DNA of 33,464 bases from an uncultured Lachnospiraceae bacterium. GTDB lineage: Bacteria > Bacillota > Clostridia > Lachnospirales > Lachnospiraceae. A program made the translations under genes and the position numbers. Each line of letters begins with the position of its first letter. The first letter of the stretch is position 1. The DNA is taken from NCBI GenBank assembly GCA_900317475.1, contig ONGY01000007.1, positions 1 through 33,464 on the forward strand. The letters run 5' to 3'. This document shows, piece by piece, positions 1 through 8,199 of the stretch. Below the pieces are notes generated by a model that saw only the letters and a list, made by a program, of their open reading frames with translations, searched no databases and had not been told where the DNA came from.

Positions 1-27
1 CGATCCGGACGGCCGCAGAGAAAAGGG

Positions 28-33
28 TATAAT
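28..33 (+). promoter_or_regulatory. possible -10 element of argC
   Basis: A perfect TATAAT lies 48 bases before the argC start. No good -35 hexamer is visible 17 bases upstream, and the window begins too close to judge further. The argC ribosome binding site AGGAG follows at about 69-73, seven bases from the ATG. Confidence 0.35.
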
Positions 34-80
34 ACATATCAGCCGGGGCGGACAAAAATTCCCGGAGGCAGGAGAGCAGG

Positions 81-949
81 ATGAAGACAAAGGTTTATAT
101 TGACGGACAGAGCGGAACGACCGGTCTTGAAATCTACGAACGGATCGGAAAGCGGGAGGATCTCGAGCTCCTGCGGATCGATGAAGATAAGCGGCATGAT
201 CCTGCCGAGCGGAAGAAATTTCTCAATGCCGCAGACATTGTGTTCCTGTGCCTTCCGGACGCGGGTGCGGTAGAAGCGGTTTCTATGATCGAGAACCCGG
301 AGGTGCGCGTCATTGATGCGTCGACAGCGCACAGGACGGCAGAGGGCTGGACCTATGGATTCCCGGAGCTCTCCAAAGAGCAGAGAAGGGCCATTCGGGA
401 CGCATGGGAATTCTCCCGGCAGACTATCCTGTGACCTGCTTTTCGCTCACCGGTTATTCGGGAGGCGGACGGAAGATGATCGCGGAGTACCAGAGCGAGG
501 ACCGCAGTGAGCTTCTCTCTTCCCCGGGAATCTACGGACTTACGCTTCATCACAAGCATGTTCCAGAAATGCAGAAAATGACAGGCCTGCTGCATGCCCC
601 TGTTTTTCTTCCGGTCGTCGATGATTATTATCGCGGCATGGCGACGACGATCATGCTGCAGAACCGGCTTTTAAACGGAAATCCGACGGCAGAGCAGATC
701 TGTCAGAAGCTTCAGGATTATTATAAAGACGAGCATTTTGTCTCCGTCGTCCCCTTCGGCGAAAATGACCCGAAGCTTTATGCAAATGCGCTGGCAGGTA
801 CGAATTACCTGAAGATTGTTGTCTGCGGCACAGAAGAGCAGACGACCGTAACAGCGCTTTTCGACAATCTCGGCAAAGGCGCATCCGGCGCGGCTGTTCA
901 GAACATGAACATCTGTCTGGGGCTTCCGGAAACAACCGGGTTGGAGTAA
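81..949 (+). pseudogene. argC: N-acetyl-gamma-glutamyl-phosphate reductase (type 2 ArgC), internally deleted and frameshifted
   Basis: ArgC reduces N-acetylglutamyl phosphate to the semialdehyde with NADPH, in cytoplasmic arginine synthesis. The first frame (81-434) carries the N-terminal nucleotide-binding half: GQSGTTG near residue 10, [16 protein letters not shown] and WTYGFPELS. The second frame (from about 404 to 949) resumes at [11 protein letters not shown], then SLTGYSGGG, HHKH and the C-terminal NLGKGASGAA. In intact relatives, about 20-24 residues including the PGC(H/Y)ATG active-site cysteine lie between these parts. That block is absent here and the frame is off, so roughly 64-73 bases are missing (length 1 modulo 3). 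The product as read would stop at the TGA at 432-434 and be inactive. Either the gene is a true pseudogene or the assembly lost a short segment. The family assignment is confident; which of these explanations holds is not. Confidence 0.85.
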
Positions 950-1028
950 GAGACTCCCTGCCGGATGAATTATGCCGGGGATGACTCCTGGATAAGCAGA
1001 GCTTATACTCAGCATTGAATTGTAGTAT

Positions 1029-1057
1029 TTTACTTATGGTCAAAATCCGATTATACT
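1029..1057 (+). promoter_or_regulatory. sigma-A-type promoter for the aminotransferase gene
   Basis: The hexamers TTTACT (1029-1034) and TATACT (1052-1057) are separated by 17 bases. They lie in the 203-base gap upstream of the aminotransferase, leaving a leader of about 90 bases. The match is good but not perfect, and I found no other structure in that gap with a clear function. Confidence 0.45.
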
Positions 1058-1152
1058 TTGGAACGGTGCAGTATTAAGACCGGGGCTGGCCGCAAAGATG
1101 CGGCACACAGTTTAGGAAGGACCCTTTTACTATACGAGGAGGAAGAATATCC

Positions 1153-2478
1153 ATGAGCAGCAGGAAACCGTATGCGCAGATGTCGAAAGCGGAACTGTCT
1201 TCGGAATATCAGCAGTTGCGTCAGATCTACCGCAAGTATCAGGGAATGGAACTGAATTTGAACATGGCGAGAGGAAAGCCCTGCCGTGAGCAGCTCGATC
1301 TCTCGATGGGCCTCATGGATGCACTGACATCGGATGCGGATCTTTCCTGTGAGGATGGAACGGACTGCCGCAACTATGGTGTTCTTGACGGCATAGCAGA
1401 GTGCAAGAAACTCATGGGAGATATGATGGAGAATAACCCGGAGAACATTATTGTCTACGGGAACTCCTCACTCAATGTCATGTACGACACGGTCTCCAGA
1501 GCTTATACGCACGGTATCATGGGCAACACGCCGTGGTGCCGCCTCGATAAGGTGAAATTTCTCTGCCCGGTTCCGGGGTATGACCGTCATTTCGGCATCA
1601 CCGAATATTTCGGGATTGATATGATCCCGGTTCCGATGTATCCCACCGGTCCGGATATGGACATGGTAGAGAAGCTCGTCGCGGAGGATGAAGCCATCAA
1701 GGGAATCTGGTGTGTCCCGAAGTATTCCAATCCGCAGGGATACAGCTACTCGGACGAGACCGTCCGCCGCTTCGCAAGACTCCGCCCGAAGGCACCGGAT
1801 TTCCGTATTTTCTGGGATAATGCATACTGCGTGCATCATCTCTATGATGATCCGTCAAAACAGACACACATCATCGAGATTCTCAATGAGTGCAAGCTTG
1901 CGGGTCATCCGGATATGGTCTACAAATTTGCATCGACCTCCAAGATCACTTTCCCCGGCAGCGGAATCAGCGCGCTCGCAACCTCGGAGAACAACCTCGT
2001 CGATATCAAGAATCAGCTGAAGCATCAGACGATCGGCCACGACAAGGTCAATCAGCTGCGCCATGTGCGCTTCTTCAGCAACGGATACACGATTGAGGAG
2101 CACATGAAGAAGCACGCGGCGATTCTCCGTCCGAAGTTCGAAGCGGTCGAGAGAATTTTCGAGGAGGAGCTCGGAGGACTGGGGATTGCAACCTGGACCA
2201 AGCCGCTCGGCGGATACTTCATCAGTTTTGACGGAACCAAGGGAACCGCAAAGGAGATTGTCGACAAAGCGAAGAAAGCAGGTGTTACGCTGACACCGGC
2301 GGGAGCTACCTGGCCTTACCACAAGGACCCGGCGGATTCGAATATCCGCATTGCACCGTCCTATCCGCCGCTGGAGGACCTCGAGACCGCGGCAAAGCTT
2401 TTCACTGTCTGTGTCCGTATGGTAACGGCAAAACACATGCTCGATGCGCTTGAAAATGCCGGTGCGGAAGAGGACTGA
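1153..2478 (+). CDS. aspartate aminotransferase, subgroup Ic (PLP-dependent)
   Basis: The 441-residue protein is a fold-type I PLP aminotransferase of the family annotated as Asp_aminotransf / subgroup Ic, which interconverts aspartate and oxaloacetate with glutamate and 2-oxoglutarate. Visible active-site parts are N193 in SNPQG, D222 and Y225 in FWDNAYC, and the Schiff-base lysine K264 in FASTSK. The C-terminal part ends with the substrate-arginine region (NIRIAPSYPP). Its length is normal for the subgroup. The start is supported by GAGGAGG ten bases upstream. It has its own promoter and terminator, so it is probably monocistronic. Aspartate supply would feed both neighbours argG (citrulline + aspartate) and pyrB (carbamoyl phosphate + aspartate); that link is inference from position. 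Confidence 0.88.
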   Translation: MSSRKPYAQMSKAELSSEYQQLRQIYRKYQGMELNLNMARGKPCREQLDLSMGLMDALTSDADLSCEDGTDCRNYGVLDGIAECKKLMGDMMENNPENIIVYGNSSLNVMYDTVSRAYTHGIMGNTPWCRLDKVKFLCPVPGYDRHFGITEYFGIDMIPVPMYPTGPDMDMVEKLVAEDEAIKGIWCVPKYSNPQGYSYSDETVRRFARLRPKAPDFRIFWDNAYCVHHLYDDPSKQTHIIEILNECKLAGHPDMVYKFASTSKITFPGSGISALATSENNLVDIKNQLKHQTIGHDKVNQLRHVRFFSNGYTIEEHMKKHAAILRPKFEAVERIFEEELGGLGIATWTKPLGGYFISFDGTKGTAKEIVDKAKKAGVTLTPAGATWPYHKDPADSNIRIAPSYPPLEDLETAAKLFTVCVRMVTAKHMLDALENAGAEED

Positions 2479-2504
2479 AAGGCCCTGAACATGATATGAT
2501 GAAA

Positions 2505-2537
2505 GAGCCGTCTGCGGGTCTGCAGACGGCTCATTTT
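2505..2537 (+). terminator. rho-independent terminator after the aminotransferase gene
   Basis: A perfect 11-bp stem (GAGCCGTCTGC at 2505-2515 with its complement at 2522-2532) closes a six-base loop and is followed by ATTTT. It ends the aminotransferase transcript just before the 90-bp repeats. Confidence 0.85.
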
Positions 2538-2540
2538 GAA

Positions 2541-2720
2541 GAAGCAACGAGCGGGGAGCCATGATGCAAGCTTGCTTGCGAATCATGGCTGCGCGCGAGT
2601 GCACACATCGAGTGCGCAGCACGAGATGAAGAAGCAACGAGCGGGGAGCCATGATGCAAGCTTGCTTGCGGATCATGGCTGCGCGCGAGTGCACACATCG
2701 AGTGCGCAGCACGAGATGAA
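2541..2720. repeat. two tandem 90-bp hairpin-rich repeats
   Basis: Copy 1 (2541-2630) and copy 2 (2631-2720) differ at one base (2581 A, 2671 G). Each unit holds two inverted repeats. The first pairs AGCCATGAT with ATCATGGCT and, inside it, GCAAGC with GCTTGC around a TT loop (copy 1: 2557-2590). The second pairs GCTGCGC with GCGCAGC (copy 1: 2588-2620). The array starts right behind the terminator stem and ends 11 bases before the ribosome binding site of the next gene. The 90-base period keeps reading frames open on both strands, but no coding evidence exists. It resembles the dispersed, structured intergenic repeats of Lachnospiraceae genomes; whether it recurs elsewhere in this genome cannot be seen here. 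Confidence 0.9.
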
Positions 2721-2741
2721 GAAATAACAAGAGGGAGTTTT

Positions 2742-4238
2742 ATGGCAAACAGGGTCTTCAGCTTCTCGGGTCAGGGTGCGGCTGTGCCGCCTGCGGAAGA
2801 GAAGAAAGAAAAGGTTGTCACGTATACAGTTTTTGATTCGGACAGCGCGAAGGCGGATGAGAGTCATCCGATTCTCGTGCTTGAGGACACGGCAGGAATC
2901 TGCGGAAGCCGTGTGACGGGAATTTTCAGTGCCCCCGGCGACCGGACGGTGTTCCGGTTTGGAACGGGATCGGCGGATATCCTGAAGGTGGACAGCCGTT
3001 TTACTGCCCTCCTTTCCTGGATCGGAAAGAATGCGATCACAGTGCGCCTTACCGGGGTGAACACCGCAGGCGGCTATGCGGTAACGGAAATCAATGAAGT
3101 GGATTCCGGATCGGAAAATAAGCTCTCGGCGGAGGACGGTTTTCTCCAGTACGTGATCAGCCGTCTCCTTGAGACGAAGGCATCGGAAGAGACCGGGAAG
3201 GATGAGGACGACGTAGAAGACAGCGATGAGATGAAGCTCACGAGTCTGCAGAGTATGTCCGATTACCTGGAGTGCGCGAAGACAACGCTTCCTTCCAACA
3301 TCCGCAAGTGGGCAAGGCGGAATCTTTCCATCGCAAAGTCGGCCGAGGTCACGATGGAGGAGAGAAGGCATGCACAGCATGCACTTTCCATCATGCTCAA
3401 TGTCCGCTGGAAGGATTCTTATTTCGGCTCCATTGATCCGAAGGAAGCACGCCGTATTCTTGATGAAGAGCTGTACGGGATGGACAGGGTAAAACAGCGC
3501 ATCATCGAAACCATCATTCAGATCAATCGAACGCACACCCTGCCGGCATACGGACTTCTCCTGGTAGGGCCAGCCGGTACCGGCAAGTCGCAGATCGCCT
3601 ATGCGGTCGCGAGGATCCTGGGGCTTCCGTGGACGTCTCTTGATATGAGCTCGATTCATGATCCGGAGCAGCTCACGGGGAGCTCAAGAGTATACGCAAA
3701 CGCGAAGCCGGGAAGCATTATGGAGGCATTCTCCCTTGCAGGAGAGTCGAATCTTGTATTCATCATCAACGAGCTCGACAAGGCAGATTCCAAGAGTGCA
3801 AACGGGAATCCGGCAGATGCACTGCTGACGCTGCTCGACAATCTCGGTTTTACCGATAACTACATGGAGTGCACGATTCCGACTGCCGGAGTATATCCGA
3901 TCGCAACGGCCAATGACAAGAGCAGGATCAGTGATCCGCTTCTCACCCGTTTTGCGGTCATCGACATTCCGGATTACACGCCGGAGGAGAAAAAGACAAT
4001 TTTCCTCCGCTATTCGCTCCCGCGTGTTCTGAAGCGAATGGGCATGCGTGAGGATGAGTGCATCGTGACGGAGGACGCGGCCGATGCGGTGGTTGAGATT
4101 TATCGGAATACACCCGGCGTGCGCGATATGGAGCAGGCAGCCGAGCACATTGCGGCGAATGCCCTTTACCGCATTGAGTCCGGAAATGAGACGGGTGTGA
4201 CGTACGACGCGGCGGCCGTACATGCACTGGAAATGTAA
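2742..4238 (+). CDS. Lon-like AAA+ ATPase lacking the protease domain
   Basis: The 498-residue protein has an unrecognised N-terminal region (about 1-240, partly beta-rich with an acidic stretch near 150-165), followed by an AAA+ module most like that of Lon. Walker A is GPAGTGKS at 276-283 (K282). The Walker B segment reads FIINELDKAD, with N343 where the family has Asp and the catalytic Glu kept as E344. The Lon-type NPADALLTLLD segment, sensor 1 ATAND, the arginine-finger region LLTRF and sensor 2 GVRDMEQ follow. The protein ends right after the AAA+ lid, so there is no Ser-Lys protease domain and no Lon substrate domain. It is therefore probably a remodelling or chaperone ATPase, not a protease. 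GAGGGAG four bases before the ATG fixes the start. The coiled-coil gene follows 35 bases downstream. Confidence 0.82.
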   Translation: MANRVFSFSGQGAAVPPAEEKKEKVVTYTVFDSDSAKADESHPILVLEDTAGICGSRVTGIFSAPGDRTVFRFGTGSADILKVDSRFTALLSWIGKNAITVRLTGVNTAGGYAVTEINEVDSGSENKLSAEDGFLQYVISRLLETKASEETGKDEDDVEDSDEMKLTSLQSMSDYLECAKTTLPSNIRKWARRNLSIAKSAEVTMEERRHAQHALSIMLNVRWKDSYFGSIDPKEARRILDEELYGMDRVKQRIIETIIQINRTHTLPAYGLLLVGPAGTGKSQIAYAVARILGLPWTSLDMSSIHDPEQLTGSSRVYANAKPGSIMEAFSLAGESNLVFIINELDKADSKSANGNPADALLTLLDNLGFTDNYMECTIPTAGVYPIATANDKSRISDPLLTRFAVIDIPDYTPEEKKTIFLRYSLPRVLKRMGMREDECIVTEDAADAVVEIYRNTPGVRDMEQAAEHIAANALYRIESGNETGVTYDAAAVHALEM

Positions 4239-4273
4239 TCTGCAGAAGGCCCGCAGGGCAGGAGTGATGAGGT

Positions 4274-5572
4274 ATGGGACTTTTTCATCGCGGCAGGAAA
4301 AACAGAAAAGAAGAGACGGATGAATCCGTAAAAACGAACGGGAATGCGCTGCAGGATTCTGCAGACGGAGCAGAAGCGGAAGAAAAGACAGAAAGCGAAA
4401 AGAAGGGAGAAGATTCTCTCTCCGCGGAAGAACTGGAAAAGAAGGCGCAGCAGGTGAATCTCGGCCGTATGAACCGGCTCGAGCTTATCGACACCATTTA
4501 TGCTCTCGCACTGGAGAATCACTCTCTGAGGCAGGAGATCGGGAAGCTCTCCTGCGAAGGAAGAGATCAGCAAAATCCGGAGGCCGGAACGGAAAGATCT
4601 GTGACTTCAGGCGGCTTCGATGTCCGGGGAGAGGACACGGAAAAGGGCCCGGCATACCGCCCGGAAGAGGATAAGGACGGCGGCGAAGGTGTTTCGGCGG
4701 GAGAGTCTGCTGATTCGCTTCCGAAAGAAGAGAAGGCGGAGAGAGCGGCGTTTGAGAAGAGCGCTGCAGGGGAAAGCCAGTCCGGCCGGAGAGGCGGGAC
4801 TGATTTCGGAAGTGCCGGTGTGACGGACGAGGATGAGTTCGAGGACGAATTCGACGATACCGCAAGGCAGGACATTCTTGCAGCTATCGCAGGCGCAGAG
4901 GCTGCTGCTGCAGCAAAGAGGGATGCAGCAGGTTTTGACGCTGCAAAAACCCGGGCGGATGCGAAAAAAGAGGCGGATAAGACAATCGCCGAAGCTTCCG
5001 GAAAGGCGGAGGAGATTCTGAAAAATGCGGGGAAGCAGGCTGCACAGAAGCTCTCCGATGCGGACGATGAGTCGAGGGAACGTCTGCTGAAGGCGGATGC
5101 GGAGGCAAAGGAGAAAGTAAGCGAGGCGGCCCGCGAGCTCGAGGAAATCCATGGGCAGAGTGAAGAGGCGGAGAAAAAACTGTCCTTGATCCGGGCCGAT
5201 ATTGCGAAGGCGTCCGCAGAACTGGAAGACAGAAAGAATGCAACGAATGCGGATGCGGAGATGAAATTGGCTGCGGCTGAGCAGAAAATGCGCGAGGCTG
5301 AGGAAAAAGCAAAGGCCGCGGATGATCTGAATGCGAAGGCGGAGAAGGAATACAGCGACGCGCGGGAGCGGCATGAGTATGCCAAGAAAGAATTCGAAGC
5401 CGTTAGGATGAAGCAGAAAGAACTCGAGGAGAGGGAAAAAAGCCTTACGGAAAAAGAGGCGCAGGAATCGGATCTTTCTGTGGAAGAGGTCTTTGACGAA
5501 AAGCTCCGTGAACTTGTGGATATGGCCAAGAAACATCCGGAGCTGAAGAAGAAGCTTGGAAGAAGGAACTGA
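4274..5572 (+). CDS. long charged coiled-coil protein, function unknown
   Basis: The 432-residue protein has no signal peptide or membrane segment. A basic start (residues 1-15) leads into an acidic low-complexity stretch. Next comes a short conserved-looking block near 56-95 (LGRMNRLELIDTIYALALEN), the kind of motif seen in Firmicutes proteins that sit beside AAA+ and sortase genes. After another disordered acidic part (95-195), residues about 200-405 are a continuous Ala/Glu/Lys coiled coil. The C-terminus (EVFDEKLRELVDMAKKHPEL) looks like a small folded cap. A long minus-strand open frame over the same bases is a composition artefact. Likely partners are the ATPase upstream and the tail-anchored protein downstream. 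The function is unknown; a scaffold or adaptor is my guess from shape only. Confidence 0.7.
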   Translation: MGLFHRGRKNRKEETDESVKTNGNALQDSADGAEAEEKTESEKKGEDSLSAEELEKKAQQVNLGRMNRLELIDTIYALALENHSLRQEIGKLSCEGRDQQNPEAGTERSVTSGGFDVRGEDTEKGPAYRPEEDKDGGEGVSAGESADSLPKEEKAERAAFEKSAAGESQSGRRGGTDFGSAGVTDEDEFEDEFDDTARQDILAAIAGAEAAAAAKRDAAGFDAAKTRADAKKEADKTIAEASGKAEEILKNAGKQAAQKLSDADDESRERLLKADAEAKEKVSEAARELEEIHGQSEEAEKKLSLIRADIAKASAELEDRKNATNADAEMKLAAAEQKMREAEEKAKAADDLNAKAEKEYSDARERHEYAKKEFEAVRMKQKELEEREKSLTEKEAQESDLSVEEVFDEKLRELVDMAKKHPELKKKLGRRN

Positions 5573-5641
5573 CGGCGGAGATGGGAAGCCGGAGGATGAG
5601 ACTTTTAAGCGGCTTCCGAAAGAATAAGACAGGGTAAGGCA

Positions 5642-5965
5642 ATGGATACAGACAATCAGGAAATAAATTCCAAAACGGATGAAGAGAATAAAGATTCCAT
5701 GAAAACAGATTCCGGGGGAACAGCTGCAGAGAAAACAGCTGCAGAGAAAACGGATTCAGAGAAAGCCGAGATTCCGTCTCTGGAGGCAATAGAGGCGGAA
5801 CGGAACCGTCTTTCCGAAAAGGCAGAAAAAAGGGCAGTCACGATCATGACGATTCTCATCGTCATCCTGGCCGCGGCTGCCGTCATTCTCATTCTGCTTC
5901 TTTTGGGTGTCTTTCACATCCATGGGGCAGAGAGTGTCTCTGCTGTTTTCTCAGGGAAACCGTAA
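5642..5965 (+). CDS. small tail-anchored membrane protein, function unknown
   Basis: The 107-residue protein has an acidic, Glu/Lys-rich N-terminal half, including a short duplicated AAEKT unit near residues 28-38. A single hydrophobic segment at about 65-90 (ILIVILAAAAVILILLLLGV) is followed by a short tail. This layout predicts a cytoplasmic N-terminus and a C-terminal anchor. GGTAAGG lies just before the ATG. It follows the coiled-coil gene by 69 bases on the same strand with no terminator between, so it is probably the third gene of the AAA+ cassette. I do not recognise the family. Confidence 0.65.
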   Translation: MDTDNQEINSKTDEENKDSMKTDSGGTAAEKTAAEKTDSEKAEIPSLEAIEAERNRLSEKAEKRAVTIMTILIVILAAAAVILILLLLGVFHIHGAESVSAVFSGKP

Positions 5966-6072
5966 TGAGCAGAAGAAAAGCTCTCTGCTGCAGAGGGTAA
6001 TATTCTGTATTGGAATGAAAGACGGATACTCGATCGATCAGATTCATCAGATTTCAGATTGATCCGATGCAA

Positions 6073-6516
6073 TCAGAAAACTTCTCCGTCGTTTTCTTCA
6101 TATTTCACGTCGCAGTACTTGCAGCGGTAAATCTCACGCTTTTCGTCTGCAAGGTAGAAGATATGCGGAAGTTCCCGCTCGGTTGAGGTGATGCAGCGGG
6201 GATTGTGGCAGTGCAGCACATTCGTGATTTCCTTCGGAAGCTGCAGCTTTCTTTTTTCGACAATTTCCCCGTCCTTGATGACGTTCACGGTGATGTTATG
6301 GTCGATGAACGCGAGGACATCGAGGTCCAGCGTGTCAATCGGGCACTCCACCTTCAGAATATCCTTTTTCCCCATCTTGCCGCTGCGGGCATTTTTTATG
6401 ATCGCAACGCCGCAGTCCAGCCTGTCGAGGCCGAGGTGCTTGTAGATGTACATTGCCCTCCCGGCCGGAATGTGATCGAGAACAAATCCTTCCTCTATTT
6501 TTCCAACATTCAGCAT
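6073..6516 (-). CDS. pyrI: aspartate carbamoyltransferase regulatory chain
   Basis: PyrI is the allosteric, zinc-binding subunit that pairs with PyrB in class B aspartate transcarbamoylase and carries nucleotide effectors. The 147-residue length is normal. The N-terminal allosteric domain has IEEGFVLDHIPAGRA at residues 6-20. The C-terminal zinc site shows its four cysteines in CHNPRC and CKYC. It starts 33 bases after the pyrB stop on the same strand, so the two are co-transcribed. A 107-base convergent gap separates its end from the tail-anchored gene; I see only weak inverted repeats there and no clear terminator. Confidence 0.95.
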   Translation of the reverse strand: MLNVGKIEEGFVLDHIPAGRAMYIYKHLGLDRLDCGVAIIKNARSGKMGKKDILKVECPIDTLDLDVLAFIDHNITVNVIKDGEIVEKRKLQLPKEITNVLHCHNPRCITSTERELPHIFYLADEKREIYRCKYCDVKYEENDGEVF

Positions 6517-6549
6517 ACTGTTTTCTCCATGTCTTTCAGGACGCCCTCT

Positions 6550-7479
6550 TCAGGCAAAGCTCTTAAGATCGACGAGTCCCATCAGTGTAAGGATGACGGC
6601 CTCGCGCACGAGCACACCGTAGTGAACCTGAAGGAAATAGGCCGCCCTCGGGTCATCATCGATTTCCGGCGCGATCTCATTGACGCGCGGCAGCGGGTGC
6701 AGGATATAGCAGTCCTTCTTTGCCGATGCGAGTTTTTTCTCATCGAGTACGTAGAAGTCCTTCAGTCTTACGTAGTCTTCCTCGTTGAAGAATCTCTCCC
6801 GCTGGACTCTTGTCATATAGAGGATATCGAGCTTTGGAATTGCATCCTCGAGACGCGTGACTTCATCATAGGAAATGCCTCTGTCGCGGAGAAGATCTGT
6901 GACATAGTCGGGCATACGAAGCTCCGGCGGGGAAATGAAGATAAAACGAACGTTGTCATAGCGGCTCATCGACTCTACGAGAGAATGGACGGTGCGGCCG
7001 AACTTGAGGTCACCGCACAGACCAATGGTCATGTTCGTGAGCCTTCCCTTGAGACGCCGGATGGTCTGCATGTCGAGCAGTGTCTGCGTGGGATGCTGAT
7101 GGCCGCCGTCGCCGGCGTTGATGACCGGAATGGAAGAGTAATGGGCGGCCACAAGGGCAGCACCTTCCTTGGGGTGACGGATGACAGCAATATCTGCAAA
7201 ACAGGAAATAACACGAATGGTGTCGGCGACGGTTTCACCTTTCGTTGCAGATGAGACATTTCCGGACGGGAAACCGATGATTTTTCCGCCGAGATTGAGC
7301 ATGGCGGTTTCGTGAGACAGGCGCGTGCGGGTGCTGGGCTCATAGAAGAGCGTTGCCATCTTCTTGCCGTCGCACATGTGAGAGTACTTCTCAGGGTGAA
7401 CCTCGATATCGTCCGCAAGCCTGAAAAGCTCTTCCGTCTCGGAGACAGAGAAATCCTGCGGTGTCAGTAGGTGACGCAT
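6550..7479 (-). CDS. pyrB: aspartate carbamoyltransferase catalytic chain
   Basis: PyrB joins carbamoyl phosphate and aspartate, the first committed step of pyrimidine synthesis. The signature YEPSTRTR, the HPTQTLLD motif and HPLPRVNEI are all present, and the 309-residue length is typical. The frame is open a further 17 codons upstream, but the start at 7479 ([10 protein letters not shown]) is chosen because AAAGGAG lies six bases before it and the family begins there. Two minus-strand TATAAT boxes lie upstream (7529-7534 and 7600-7605). PyrI follows directly. It shares aspartate and carbamoyl phosphate with the arginine pathway encoded around it. Confidence 0.95.
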   Translation of the reverse strand: MRHLLTPQDFSVSETEELFRLADDIEVHPEKYSHMCDGKKMATLFYEPSTRTRLSHETAMLNLGGKIIGFPSGNVSSATKGETVADTIRVISCFADIAVIRHPKEGAALVAAHYSSIPVINAGDGGHQHPTQTLLDMQTIRRLKGRLTNMTIGLCGDLKFGRTVHSLVESMSRYDNVRFIFISPPELRMPDYVTDLLRDRGISYDEVTRLEDAIPKLDILYMTRVQRERFFNEEDYVRLKDFYVLDEKKLASAKKDCYILHPLPRVNEIAPEIDDDPRAAYFLQVHYGVLVREAVILTLMGLVDLKSFA

Positions 7480-7528
7480 GGTAACTCCTTTCCTTGAAGC
7501 AAACTGGTACACTTGGTTCTGGCGAATC

Positions 7529-7534
7529 ATTATA
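7529..7534 (-). promoter_or_regulatory. candidate -10 box for pyrBI
   Basis: TATAAT on the minus strand lies 49 bases before the pyrB ATG. The hexamer 17 bases further upstream (CAGATA) is a poor -35. A second TATAAT at 7600-7605 also lacks a good partner. One of the two probably serves pyrBI; I cannot tell which, and I see no convincing pyrimidine attenuator. Confidence 0.4.
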
Positions 7535-7651
7535 GCAGGAAAGACCGTCCGTATCTGTCTGAAATTTTAATTGAAATGACAGGATATTTTGAAGAATTGA
7601 TTATACTGCCTGCGGCTGCCCAGGAGTCCATGGAAATTCATACAGCTCTGT

Positions 7652-8158
7652 TCACATCTCATCGCAGTCGATCCCATGCGCTTCGAGAAAGCGGGACATG
7701 GTTTTGTCCCAGATTCTTTCGGCAGTTTTATCGGGTGTGAATGTTTTATAGGCAACGCCGGTGATGATGCCTGCGCTCTTTCCGTCGTAGCGGACAGAGA
7801 TCTTAAGAGAGGAGATGTCCTTTGCGTCCTCCTCGCTGCCGCCGCCCGATGTGATGGTTTTCGTGAGATATTCCGGCTTTAAAGAGAGAACGAAATCCAT
7901 GGATGCCGGCGCCTTCCTGCCCCTGATGAGACTGCGGAGAAACGCCCTCTCCCCGCTCCATGCGGCGGTCGCATAGGGACGAACCGAAGGGTCGTTCCAT
8001 TCACTTTCATCGTAGAAATCACGGTTCAGCGAACCGTCAAAACTCCAAGTGGCATTGGTCCGCACGGCGGCCGACTCAAGGAGGAAAGAGTCGAAGAGCT
8101 CCGATGAGAAGAGCCTTGCCATGAATGGCCCGAGCTGTTTTACTCTGAATTCCTGCAT
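7652..8158 (-). CDS. DUF5721-type protein, function unknown
   Basis: This 168-residue soluble protein matches my memory of the DUF5721 family, common in Lachnospiraceae. Characteristic parts are the N-terminal segment with FDSFLLESA, the FDGSLNRDFYD segment near 40-50, and the C-terminal ISVRYDG / TPDKTAERIWD / FLEAHGI. No enzyme motif, membrane segment or signal peptide is seen. It starts 41 bases after the broken regulator gene on the same strand. The ribosome binding site is weak. Its function is unknown; the neighbours give no clear hint. Confidence 0.65.
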   Translation of the reverse strand: MQEFRVKQLGPFMARLFSSELFDSFLLESAAVRTNATWSFDGSLNRDFYDESEWNDPSVRPYATAAWSGERAFLRSLIRGRKAPASMDFVLSLKPEYLTKTITSGGGSEEDAKDISSLKISVRYDGKSAGIITGVAYKTFTPDKTAERIWDKTMSRFLEAHGIDCDEM

Positions 8159-8199
8159 AATCCGATTCCGTCCTTTCGCCTGATGCTGCCCCGGCTGTT

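Noticed and set aside
395-440. Programmed frameshift or recoded TGA in argC
   Set aside because: Not only the frame but a conserved block with the active-site cysteine is missing, so no recoding event would restore a working enzyme. No slippery sequence is seen.
2536-2727. Open frames on both strands across the 90-bp repeats
   Set aside because: They exist only because the repeat period is a multiple of three. There is no ribosome site and no recognisable protein feature.
2742-4238. Active Lon protease
   Set aside because: The protein ends after the AAA+ lid; there is no Ser-Lys catalytic dyad and no N-terminal Lon domain.
4567-5529. Long Ser/Phe-rich minus-strand frames opposite the coiled-coil gene
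   Set aside because: They mirror the Glu/Ala/Lys codons of the plus-strand coiled coil, have low complexity and no ribosome site, and several frames are open at once.
5966-6072. Bidirectional terminator between the tail-anchored gene and pyrI
   Set aside because: Only short or imperfect inverted repeats (for example around CTCTGC/GCAGAG) are present, without a T run on either side.
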